DNA from: Thioalkalivibrio sp. | Lineage (GTDB): Bacteria; Pseudomonadota; Gammaproteobacteria; Ectothiorhodospirales; Ectothiorhodospiraceae | DNA: 7,141 nt | Assembly (NCBI GenBank): GCA_003553165.1 | Contig: PUOZ01000006.1 | Coordinates: 1 to 7,141 of the forward strand | Direction: 5' to 3' | Shown: positions 1 through 7,141 of the stretch, piece after piece | How the letters are laid out: every line of letters starts with the position of its first letter | How positions within the stretch are numbered: the stretch's first letter is position 1 | Notes under the pieces: generated by a model | What the model was told of the DNA's origin: nothing | The model's input: only the letters and a program-made list of their open reading frames with translations | The model's database searches: none | Made by a program: the position numbers and the translations under genes

Positions 1-1358
1 GCCTGCTCGAACGGTCTCTGGAGGAACAACCCCCGTTGCGGCTGAGCGATGGCGGCGTGATCCGCCCGGGCTTCGACCCGGAGCTCGACCGCCTGCGCGG
101 CCTGCAGGCCGACGCGGACCAGTTCCTGCGTGATCTGGAGATCCGCGAACGCGAAGCCACGGGGCTTGCGCAGCTGCGCGTCGCCTACAACCGCGTCCAC
201 GGCTACTACATCGAGATCGCCCGCAGCCTGTCCGACCGCGTGCCGGCACGCTTCGTCCGGCGCCAGACCCTGAAGAACACCGAGCGCTACACCACCGAAG
301 AACTGAAGCAGTTCGAGGACGAGATTCTCTCGGCCCGTGACCGCGCCCTGAATCTGGAGCGGGAGCTCTTCGAACGACTCCTGAGCAGTCTGCGCGAAGC
401 AATCGCAACCTTGCGTGAATTCTCCGATGCGGTCGCCGAACTCGACGTCTTCTGTGCCCTGGCCGATAGTGCCGAACGCCTCGACTGGGCCTGCCCGGTG
501 ATGCCCGCGGAACCGGGCATCCTGATCGAAGCGGGGCGGCACCCGGTGGTGGAGGCCGCCCTGCGCGAACCCTTCGTGCCCAACGACGTTCGCCTGGACC
601 CCGAGACGAGGCGGCTGCTGGTGATCACCGGTCCGAACATGGGCGGCAAGTCCACCTACATGCGCCAGACGGCGCTGATCGTGATCCTGGCCTGCATGGG
701 CAGCTTCATTCCCGCGCGCAGTGCCCGGATCGGCCCGGTGGACCGCATCTTCACCCGTATCGGGGCCTCCGACGATCTGGCATCGGGCCGCTCGACCTTC
801 ATGGTCGAGATGACCGAAGCCGCGAACATCCTGCACAACGCCGGGCCGGAAAGCCTGGTGCTGATGGACGAGATCGGGCGCGGCACCAGCACCTTCGACG
901 GGCTGGCGCTCGCTCTGGCCTGCGCGGAACGGCTGGCGCGGCACAATCGCTCGCTGACCCTGTTCGCGACCCATTACTTCGAGCTCACCACATTGGCCGA
1001 ACGCCAGCGCGGGGTGGCCAACGTGCACACCGATGCCATCGAGCACCGGGATACCGTCGTCTTTCTGCACCAGGTCCAGGAAGGGCCGGCCAACCAGAGC
1101 TACGGGCTGCAGGTGGCCGCCCTCGCCGGTGTCCCTGCTGCGGTCCTGAAGCGCGCCCGCGCACACCTGGCCGAACTCGAGGCCCGCGCGCTCGCGGCCG
1201 GGGACCAGCCGCAACTCGGACTGTTCACGCAGGCGCCGCCGCCTCCGGACCCGGGACCCGGCGAGTCGTTGCTGGCCGAACTGCGCGCACTCAACCCGGA
1301 CCAATTGACTCCGCGCGAGGCCCTTGACGCCCTCTACCGGCTCCGGGAACAGCTCTGA
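1..1358 (+). CDS. mutS: DNA mismatch repair protein MutS, C-terminal part (5' end outside window)
   Basis: MutS binds mismatched or looped DNA and uses ATP to recruit MutL and start methyl-directed repair in the cytoplasm. The reading frame is open from the window edge (first full codon at base 3), so about the last 450 residues are present and the mismatch-binding N-terminal domain is missing. Visible parts, in order: the end of the core and the lever/clamp region with GGVI..G.D.ELD; the ABC-type ATPase with Walker [10 protein letters not shown] at bases 630-656; Walker [13 protein letters not shown] near 860-895; and the switch THY near 970. Near the C-terminus, QLGLF (bases 1212-1226) fits a beta-clamp-binding motif. 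The last 30 residues ([13 protein letters not shown]) match the C-terminal oligomerisation helices of E. coli MutS. The stop is TGA. The gene lies directly upstream of fdxA, as in Pseudomonas. All ATPase motifs are intact. Confidence 0.97.
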   Translation, partial: LLERSLEEQPPLRLSDGGVIRPGFDPELDRLRGLQADADQFLRDLEIREREATGLAQLRVAYNRVHGYYIEIARSLSDRVPARFVRRQTLKNTERYTTEELKQFEDEILSARDRALNLERELFERLLSSLREAIATLREFSDAVAELDVFCALADSAERLDWACPVMPAEPGILIEAGRHPVVEAALREPFVPNDVRLDPETRRLLVITGPNMGGKSTYMRQTALIVILACMGSFIPARSARIGPVDRIFTRIGASDDLASGRSTFMVEMTEAANILHNAGPESLVLMDEIGRGTSTFDGLALALACAERLARHNRSLTLFATHYFELTTLAERQRGVANVHTDAIEHRDTVVFLHQVQEGPANQSYGLQVAALAGVPAAVLKRARAHLAELEARALAAGDQPQLGLFTQAPPPPDPGPGESLLAELRALNPDQLTPREALDALYRLREQL

Positions 1359-1381
1359 AGGGTGCTCGTATCGACGCATCC

Positions 1382-1430
1382 GGGGTTGGCTTTGCGCCAA
1401 AGCGCGTAAGTGTTAGCGCCCGCCAACCCC
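1382..1430. repeat. Inverted repeat upstream of fdxA with a competing short hairpin
   Basis: A perfect 9-bp inverted repeat, GGGGTTGGC (1382-1390) and GCCAACCCC (1422-1430), has a 31-nt loop. The inner part of the left arm, TTGGC (1386-1390), can instead pair with GCCAA at 1396-1400 across a 5-nt loop, so two mutually exclusive hairpins are possible. It lies between mutS and fdxA. No T-run follows, so a simple intrinsic terminator is unlikely. It could be an operator, a weak mutS 3' hairpin or a chance structure. Confidence 0.4.
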
Positions 1431-1438
1431 TCTGGCGT

Positions 1439-1444
1439 TAGAAT
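1439..1444 (+). promoter_or_regulatory. Possible -10 element of an fdxA promoter
   Basis: TAGAAT matches five of six positions of the sigma-70 -10 consensus and lies 44 bp before the fdxA start codon. No good -35 hexamer is present at 16-18 bp spacing. The right arm of the inverted repeat (1422-1430) falls in the spacer. If this is a promoter it may depend on an activator. Weak evidence only. Confidence 0.25.
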
Positions 1445-1488
1445 GCAGCGGCGAATTTCACCGATGGATTGCCGAAACGGAGAACCAG

Positions 1489-1812
1489 ATGACCTACGTC
1501 GTTCTTGAAAACTGCATCAAGTGCAAATACACGGACTGCGTCGAAGTCTGCCCGGTGGACTGCTTCCACGAGGGCCCCAACTTCCTGGTGATCGATCCCG
1601 ACGAGTGCATCGATTGCACGCTGTGCGAACCGGAATGTCCCGCTGAGGCCATCGTTCCGGAGGACGATGTCCCGGAGGGACAGGAGGCCTTCATCGAACT
1701 GAATGCCGAACTGTCGCGCTCCTGGCCGGTGATCACCACGCGCAAGGAGGCGCCGCCGGACGCCGAGGAGTGGGACGGCAAACCCGACAAGCTCCAGTAC
1801 CTCGAGCGCTGA
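1489..1812 (+). CDS. fdxA: Seven-iron ferredoxin FdxA ([3Fe-4S][4Fe-4S])
   Basis: This is a small soluble electron carrier of 107 residues, the same size as Azotobacter vinelandii ferredoxin I, and it aligns with it almost throughout (for example [19 protein letters not shown] and DAEEWDG). By that homology C9, C17 and C50 bind the [3Fe-4S] cluster, and C21, C40, C43 and C46 bind the [4Fe-4S] cluster. C12 and C25 are the conserved non-ligand cysteines. The C-terminal extension typical of the family (residues 60-107, ending KLQYLER) is complete. The ATG start has a GGAG ribosome binding site at 1479-1482 with a 6-nt spacer. In the family it is a low-potential electron carrier; its physiological partner cannot be read from this context. 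It follows mutS by 130 bp and may have its own promoter. No clear terminator is visible in the 120 bp before the convergent DUF1249 gene. Confidence 0.97.
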   Translation: MTYVVLENCIKCKYTDCVEVCPVDCFHEGPNFLVIDPDECIDCTLCEPECPAEAIVPEDDVPEGQEAFIELNAELSRSWPVITTRKEAPPDAEEWDGKPDKLQYLER

Positions 1813-1932
1813 CGGCTCTCAATACGGTTGCGGGCGCTCGGTGGAAGTGGCTGGGGGGTGACTGGGCGGCTGCGGGTTCACGCATCCCCGGACCGGGCTT
1901 CCCCGCTCACTCGCCCTTCCGTGCGCCCCGCA

Positions 1933-2427
1933 TCAAACCAGGGGGTCGACCAGCGGCAGACTGGCCGTCGTGTCCTGAACCCGAAACTGGTGGCCCTGCG
2001 TAAGGCAGAAGCCCAGCCATTTGAACAGGAACCGGTTGTGGCGCCAGCGGCAGGCCAGTCCGGAGACGCCCGCCATGGCGTCCACGGTCAGGTCTTCGCC
2101 GCGGCGCCGGCAGTACCGGCCCACGACCTCCGCCTGGCGGGCGTCGTGAAACATCCGGATGGTCATGTCCGGCTGGCGCCGTACCCGCTCTCCGTGCCCG
2201 AACTCGTAGCTCAGGCGCAGACTGGTCGTGTAGGGCGTGCGTTCGATGACCGTCAGGTGCAGATCGGAAGCACCCGCCACACTGGAGATCTGTTCCCCCT
2301 CCACCGCATCCAGGTCGGGACACAGGCGCCGCAGACGCAGGTAGTTGCTCTCGTACAGTTCCATCAGCGCCGCAAAAGTGACGTAGCGCGGATTCAGGTG
2401 GGTCGGCAATGGGCGTTCCAGGATCAT
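1933..2427 (-). CDS. DUF1249 (YqiB-like) conserved protein of unknown function
   Basis: The predicted protein has 164 residues and no signal peptide or membrane segment, so it is probably cytoplasmic. It shows the conserved landmarks of the DUF1249/YqiB family: YESNYLRL (25-32), ERTPYTTSL (62-70), IRMFHDARQAEVV (90-102) and N-RFLFKWLGFCLTQG (131-145). No biochemical function is established for the family. In E. coli yqiB lies next to nudF and cpdA; here it stands alone, divergent from a phosphoglucomutase gene and convergent with fdxA. I chose ATG at 2427. The frame stays open to a GTG at 2463, but that codon would overlap a plausible -10 element, and the extra residues do not resemble the family. 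The start is uncertain: a GGGAGG sits 16 nt before the ATG, which is far for a ribosome binding site, and would suit an internal CTG codon better. Confidence 0.85.
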   Translation of the reverse strand: MILERPLPTHLNPRYVTFAALMELYESNYLRLRRLCPDLDAVEGEQISSVAGASDLHLTVIERTPYTTSLRLSYEFGHGERVRRQPDMTIRMFHDARQAEVVGRYCRRRGEDLTVDAMAGVSGLACRWRHNRFLFKWLGFCLTQGHQFRVQDTTASLPLVDPLV

Positions 2428-2461
2428 GGCCCGCAGTGTACTGCCTCCCACCGATACAGGC

Positions 2462-4246
<1,785 letters not shown>

Positions 4247-4253
4247 GCCCGAG

Positions 4254-4270
4254 CCGGTCAGACCGACCGG
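4254..4270. terminator. Short inverted repeat between convergent genes, possible bidirectional terminator
   Basis: CCGGTC (4254-4259) and GACCGG (4265-4270) form a 6-bp stem with a 5-nt loop in the 24-bp gap between the convergent stop codons of the phosphoglucomutase and ygfX-nfu genes. The position suits a shared terminator. The stem is short and there is no T-tract on either strand, so the call is tentative. CCGGTCAGA also recurs directly at 4254 and 4267. Confidence 0.3.
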
Positions 4271-5215
4271 TCAGAACGTATTCGCGACCCGCTCCACGCC
4301 GGGGGCCCGCGCCCGAACCAGACGCTCGACGACGTTCTTCAGGTCCAGCGTGGAACGCGGACAGCCCACGCAGGCACCCTTCAGACGCACCTGCACCGTA
4401 CGTCCATCGAGCCCCACGTATTCGATGTCCCCGCCGTCCTGCTGCAGGATGCGGCGCGCTTCCTCCACCGCCTGACGCACTGCCGCCTCGTCGATCGGAC
4501 CCTCGACGGGCTCATCATGGGCCTGGCGTTGCGCGAAGGTCTGGGCGCGATCCAGGCGCAGGGCCAACTCGGGATCGACGGCCTCGATCGCGTCCAGTTC
4601 GTCCTCGGTGTAGACGTGTTCCGGGTCGTCACTGAGCAGATGATCGACCGCGGCCATGTCCCGGGGCGTATTCATGGGCTGCGCTCCGCGCTTGGTCAGG
4701 GCGGCGAGTATACCAGCGGCCCGCTGCGCGCCCTCCTGAAGCCGCGCCATCAGGCCGGGTTTGTCCTCTGCCTCCGGCGGCCAGCGCAGGCGCACCCGCA
4801 GACGGCGGAAGTCCTCCGGATCCAGCCGCCACCAGGGCAGCCACAGCACCTGCACCGTTCCCGTGTCCGCGACGCCGCAGACCAGCACGACCATCCGGGC
4901 ACCCACGCGGCTGTCTCCCGATACACGGATGACGGTCCGCTGTTCATGACGCAGCCCCTCGCGCGTGGCCAGCCACCACTGCCCCTGAGCATCACAACCC
5001 AGCCATTCCCAATGGGGACCACGCAGGCGCACGGACCAGGCCGCGGCAAGAAGGGAGAGGACCAGCGTCAGCAACGCGGGGATCCAGCCGCTGTATGCCA
5101 GCGCGTAGAGCACCACACCGGCCGCCACCGCAAACAGCCCCAGCGCCGCCAGCGGCGGCAGGAAGGGGTCATGCTTCAGGGCGATCCGCAGTGGCGGCGC
5201 GGATGAGCGGGACAA
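4271..5215 (-). CDS. YgfX-like membrane domain fused to a C-terminal NFU iron-sulfur carrier domain
   Basis: One open frame of 314 codons carries two domains normally found in separate proteins. Residues 1-145 resemble YgfX/CptA (DUF1434): two predicted membrane helices (about 19-41 and 44-61), then a short soluble part with the family-like ending LWLPWWRLDPEDFRRLRVRLRW. Residues 146-240 are a linker, acidic from about 187 on. Residues 241-314 are an NFU domain with an intact cluster-binding CVGC (C282, C285) in GACVGCPRSTLDLKNVVE. The positive-inside rule places the NFU domain in the cytoplasm. The gene overlaps sdhE by 47 bp and ends the sdh operon, so a role in building succinate dehydrogenase is likely (inference). 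YgfX is known to bind SdhE, and NFU proteins deliver Fe-S clusters. The start is taken as TTG at 5215; no in-frame ATG precedes the first helix, and no strong ribosome binding site is seen, so translational coupling to sdhE is likely. An internal ATG at codon 181 may also yield a separate NFU protein. Confidence 0.85.
   Translation of the reverse strand: MSRSSAPPLRIALKHDPFLPPLAALGLFAVAAGVVLYALAYSGWIPALLTLVLSLLAAAWSVRLRGPHWEWLGCDAQGQWWLATREGLRHEQRTVIRVSGDSRVGARMVVLVCGVADTGTVQVLWLPWWRLDPEDFRRLRVRLRWPPEAEDKPGLMARLQEGAQRAAGILAALTKRGAQPMNTPRDMAAVDHLLSDDPEHVYTEDELDAIEAVDPELALRLDRAQTFAQRQAHDEPVEGPIDEAAVRQAVEEARRILQQDGGDIEYVGLDGRTVQVRLKGACVGCPRSTLDLKNVVERLVRARAPGVERVANTF
4673..4687 (-). promoter_or_regulatory. 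Possible internal ribosome binding site and start for a stand-alone NFU protein
   Basis: On the minus strand GGAG (4687-4684) precedes an in-frame ATG (4675-4673, codon 181 of the ygfX-nfu frame) by 8 nt, which is ideal spacing. Initiation here would give a soluble 134-residue protein with the acidic linker and the NFU domain but no membrane helices. There is no stop codon between the YgfX part and this ATG, so the long protein should be made as well. A TATACT (4712-4707) sits just upstream but lacks a matching -35. Confidence 0.45.
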
Positions 5216-5426
5216 GGCGGGCTATGCCCGAATCCACCGTCGCCTGGCGCCCCAGCACCAGATCCAGCAAGAGATTGTCGGGGTAGCCCAGCAAGCGTTC
5301 GAAGGCATCGCGACCCTCCTGGTCAAGCCTGTCATATCCATGATCGAGAAAATGGCCCAGCAGCAGGTCATTTTCCAGCATGCCCCGGCGACAACGCCAG
5401 CGCGTGCGGGTGTCAGGCATCACCAT
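5169..5426 (-). CDS. sdhE: FAD assembly factor SdhE (succinate dehydrogenase flavinylation factor)
   Basis: SdhE (YgfY, the bacterial counterpart of mitochondrial SDHAF2/Sdh5) promotes covalent attachment of FAD to the SdhA flavoprotein in the cytoplasm. The 85-residue product has the usual size and the family signature RWRCRRGMLENDLLL, containing the essential RGxxE motif at residues 14-18, followed by the small helical bundle (YDRL...FERLLGYPDNLLLDLVLG). It lies 28 bp after sdhB and overlaps the ygfX-nfu gene by 47 bp, so it is co-transcribed with both its target and its known partner. The start is ATG at 5426, with GGCAGG ending 5 nt upstream; a second in-frame ATG at 5420 is also possible. 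The ygfY-ygfX pairing is conserved in enterobacteria, where it sits away from sdh; here it is inside the operon. Confidence 0.95.
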   Translation of the reverse strand: MVMPDTRTRWRCRRGMLENDLLLGHFLDHGYDRLDQEGRDAFERLLGYPDNLLLDLVLGRQATVDSGIARLVPLIRAATADRPEA

Positions 5427-5454
5427 CGCAGCCTGCCCCCGTGTTCGACCGCAA

Positions 5455-6156
5455 TCACACCGAGCGCTTGATCATGGTCCGGCGGATGTCGCCGATCGCC
5501 TTCGAGGGATTCAGGCCCTTCGGACAGACCTGCGTGCAGTTCATGATGCCATGGCAGCGGTAGAGGCGGTAGGCATCGTCAAGACGCTCGAGCCGGTGCT
5601 CGGTGGCCTGGTCGCGGCTGTCCTCGATGAAACGCGCGGCCTGCAGCAGTGCCGCCGGTCCCAGGAAGCGGTCCGGGTTCCACCAATACGAGGGGCAGGA
5701 CGCGGAGCAGCAGCCGCAGAGGATGCACTCGTACAGCCCGTCGAGGCGGTCGCGATCCTCCGGGGTCTGCAGGCGCTCGACCTCGGGTTCCGGCGAGTCG
5801 TTGATCAGCCAGGGCTCGGCCTCGCGGTACTGGCGGTAGAAATTGTCCATATCGACGATCAGGTCACGGATCACCGGCATGCCGGGGAAAGGACGCAGCA
5901 CCACGGGCGCCTTAAGATTCGCAAGCGGCATGATGCAGGCGAGACCGTTGGTACCGTTGACGTTCATCCCGTCGCTGCCGCAGACACCGTGCTGGCAGGA
6001 GCGCCGGAAGCCGAGGCTGTCGTCCTGCTCCTTCAGCAGCAACAAGGCGTCCAGCAGCATCATCCCGGGTTCGATCTGGTCGTCCGGCAGCGTGAACGAC
6101 TGCATGTAGGGTGCGCTGTCGGTGTCGGGATTGAACCGGTAGATCGAAAATTCCAT
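5455..6156 (-). CDS. sdhB: Succinate dehydrogenase iron-sulfur subunit SdhB
   Basis: SdhB carries electrons from the SdhA flavin through three iron-sulfur clusters to ubiquinone, on the cytoplasmic face of the inner membrane. The 233-residue product matches E. coli SdhB throughout. By that alignment the [2Fe-2S] ligands are C54, C59, D62 and C74 (RRSCQHGVCGSDG), with Asp at the third position as in E. coli. The [4Fe-4S] ligands are C144, C147, C150 and C211, and the [3Fe-4S] ligands are C154, C201 and C207. The quinone-site residues W159 and H202 are present. I chose ATG at 6156 rather than the in-frame GTG at 6177, because AGGAGG lies 7 nt before the ATG and homology starts at MEFSIYR. It is separated from sdhA by 125 bp containing the heptamer array. 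Confidence 0.98.
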   Translation of the reverse strand: MEFSIYRFNPDTDSAPYMQSFTLPDDQIEPGMMLLDALLLLKEQDDSLGFRRSCQHGVCGSDGMNVNGTNGLACIMPLANLKAPVVLRPFPGMPVIRDLIVDMDNFYRQYREAEPWLINDSPEPEVERLQTPEDRDRLDGLYECILCGCCSASCPSYWWNPDRFLGPAALLQAARFIEDSRDQATEHRLERLDDAYRLYRCHGIMNCTQVCPKGLNPSKAIGDIRRTMIKRSV

Positions 6157-6163
6157 CCGCAAG

Positions 6164-6169
6164 CCTCCT
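6164..6169 (-). promoter_or_regulatory. Strong ribosome binding site of sdhB
   Basis: AGGAGG on the minus strand lies 7 nt before the ATG at 6156. It decides the sdhB start against the upstream in-frame GTG at 6177, which this site would lie inside. A full-consensus site suggests that sdhB is translated independently of sdhA, in keeping with the long gap between them. Confidence 0.85.
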
Positions 6170-6203
6170 GGATTCACGCAACGCCAGCCAAACCGCTGAT
6201 GGC

Positions 6204-6280
6204 TTCTAGGTTTCAGCTTTTAGCTTTTAGCTTTCAGCTCTTAGGTTTCAGCTTTTAGCTAAGAGCTAAAAGCTGAAAAT
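6204..6280. repeat. Phased heptanucleotide repeat array between sdhA and sdhB
   Basis: Eleven consecutive 7-nt units can be read without a break. On the plus strand they begin at 6204 (TTCTAGG), then TTTCAGC, TTTTAGC, TTTTAGC, TTTCAGC, TCTTAGG, TTTCAGC, TTTTAGC, and then the orientation inverts: TAAGAGC, TAAAAGC, TGAAAAT. The consensus is TTTYAGC. A 19-nt exact direct repeat (6207-6225 and 6242-6260) reflects a 35-nt period, five units. Only 27 of 77 bases are G or C, in sharp contrast with the GC-rich genes around it. It fills most of the 125-bp gap and starts 2 bp from the sdhA stop codon. No open reading frame or transposase is associated with it. Confidence 0.9.
6246..6278. repeat. Perfect 15-bp hairpin at the sdhA end of the heptamer array
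   Basis: Bases 6246-6260 are the exact reverse complement of 6264-6278, with a 3-nt loop. The same right arm can pair equally well with the second copy of the left arm at 6211-6225. The hairpin follows the sdhA stop codon by a few bases in the mRNA. It has no T-tract after it on either strand, so it is not a canonical intrinsic terminator. It could act as an mRNA-stabilising or processing element that uncouples sdhA from sdhB expression. Confidence 0.8.
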
Positions 6281-6281
6281 G

Positions 6282-7141
6282 TCAGTAAACCCGCTTCTTC
6301 GGCGGGAAAGACTCGACGGTTACCGGCTGGGTGCGCACCGGCTTGTAGTCCATCGAATCGTCGAGCAACGAGTACAGCGAGTGCTTCAGCCAGCGCTCGT
6401 CGTCGCGTTCGGGAAAATCGACCCGGCTGTGCGCGCCACGGCTCTCTTCCCGCCCCAGCGCCGAGCACATCGTCGCCATCGCGCAGTCCATCAGGTTCTC
6501 GAGTTCCATCGCCTCGATCCGCGCGGTGTTGAAGGTCTGCGTATGGTCCCGGATCACCGCGTTTTCGATCCGCTCGCGCAGCACGCGCAGCTTGTCCACA
6601 CCCTCCTGCATCACCTCGGCAGTGCGGAATACGCCGCAGTGATCTTCCATGACCTTGCGCAGCTCCCGCCGCAGCGGCTCCACCGCCTCGCCGTCGCCCT
6701 TGCGCTCCCAGCGCGCAAGGCGTGCCAGGGCCTGGTCCACCGAGGCTTGGGGCAGCGGACGGTGATAGCGGTTCTCCTTCAGGAAGTCGAGGATGTGGTT
6801 GGCCGCCGCGCGGCCGAACACCAGGATATCGAGCAGGGAATTGCCACCCAGCCGGTTCGCGCCGTGCACCGAGACGCAGGCCGTCTCGCCCGCGGCGTAG
6901 AGCCCCGGCACCGGGTCCTCCGTTGTGTCCTTGACCGGAACCACGACCTGGCCGTCGCGGTTGGTGGGGATGCCGCCCATGCTGTAGTGACAGGTCGGAA
7001 ACACGGGTATGGGCTTCTCGATGGGATCGACGCCGAGAAAGGTCATGCTCATCTCGCGGATGCCCGGGAGCTTCTTCATGATCGTGTCGGTGCCCAGGTG
7101 ACGCATGTCGAGGAGGACGTGATCCTTGTTCTTGCCGCAGC
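6282..7141 (-). CDS. sdhA: Succinate dehydrogenase flavoprotein subunit SdhA, C-terminal part (5' end outside window)
   Basis: SdhA oxidises succinate to fumarate with covalently bound FAD, linking the TCA cycle to the respiratory chain. The frame is open to the window edge, where the residues CGKNKDHVLLD continue the protein, so about the last 285 residues are present. The N-terminal FAD-binding part, including the flavin-attachment histidine, is outside. Visible active-site segments are HYSMGGIPTN (codon for the substrate-binding histidine near 6989) and HGANRLGGNSLLD (substrate-binding arginine near 6854). The helical and C-terminal domains follow, with ESRGAHSRVDFPERDDERWLKHSLY and the typical ending PPKKRVY. 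It resembles E. coli SdhA throughout. It is the first gene of the visible sdhA-sdhB-sdhE-ygfX-nfu series; sdhC and sdhD are expected upstream, beyond the right edge, but are not seen. The heptamer array follows its stop codon almost directly. Confidence 0.98.
   Translation of the reverse strand, partial: CGKNKDHVLLDMRHLGTDTIMKKLPGIREMSMTFLGVDPIEKPIPVFPTCHYSMGGIPTNRDGQVVVPVKDTTEDPVPGLYAAGETACVSVHGANRLGGNSLLDILVFGRAAANHILDFLKENRYHRPLPQASVDQALARLARWERKGDGEAVEPLRRELRKVMEDHCGVFRTAEVMQEGVDKLRVLRERIENAVIRDHTQTFNTARIEAMELENLMDCAMATMCSALGREESRGAHSRVDFPERDDERWLKHSLYSLLDDSMDYKPVRTQPVTVESFPPKKRVY

Noticed and set aside
1434..1446. Sigma-54 promoter-like GG/GC pair before fdxA
   Set aside because: TGGCGTTAGAATGC resembles the -24/-12 pattern, but GG and GC are 9 bp apart instead of the required 10, and the -12 TTGC is imperfect.
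4517..5206. Open frame of 229 codons on the plus strand opposite ygfX-nfu
   Set aside because: It is a shadow of the fusion gene, with low-complexity composition and no family resemblance. The minus-strand frame has clear domain motifs.
5380..6258. Open frame of 292 codons on the plus strand opposite sdhB
   Set aside because: It is the reverse-frame shadow of sdhB. Its last residues (FQLLAFSFQLLGFSF) are simply a translation of the heptamer array.
6246..6278. Reading the sdhA-sdhB hairpin as an intrinsic terminator
   Set aside because: The stem is AT-rich and no run of T follows it on either strand. A full stop here would also cut sdhB off from its operon.

Overview
The window looks like chromosomal DNA from a GC-rich gammaproteobacterium. 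The evidence is the mutS-fdxA pair, an Azotobacter/Pseudomonas-type seven-iron ferredoxin, a YqiB-like DUF1249 protein, and an E. coli-like sdhA-sdhB followed by sdhE and ygfX. The eukaryotic-type phosphoglucomutase and high GC would fit a purple sulfur or Ectothiorhodospira-like lineage, but this placement is inference and I cannot name a genus.

Left part, plus strand: the C-terminal part of mutS (cut by the window start), then a 130-bp gap holding an inverted repeat and a possible promoter, then fdxA. Middle: a DUF1249 gene on the minus strand, convergent with fdxA and divergent from a PGM1-type phosphoglucomutase gene on the plus strand. A 24-bp gap with a short inverted repeat separates the phosphoglucomutase gene from the right-hand operon.

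Right part, all minus strand, transcribed from the right edge inwards: sdhA (only its C-terminal part is inside), sdhB, sdhE and a 314-codon gene. This is the end of a succinate dehydrogenase operon followed by its assembly genes. SdhE attaches FAD to SdhA, and YgfX is a small membrane protein known to partner SdhE. Here the YgfX-like protein runs in frame, with no stop, into a C-terminal NFU iron-sulfur carrier domain with an intact CxxC. One cassette would therefore supply both the flavin-insertion factor and a membrane-tethered candidate iron-sulfur donor for the enzyme encoded just upstream. This fusion is the most interesting item in the window.

A second unusual item is an AT-rich array of phased heptanucleotide repeats, ending in a perfect 15-bp hairpin, placed between sdhA and sdhB where spacing is normally tight. 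No tRNA, rRNA, CRISPR array or insertion sequence was seen, and no gap between genes exceeds 200 bp.
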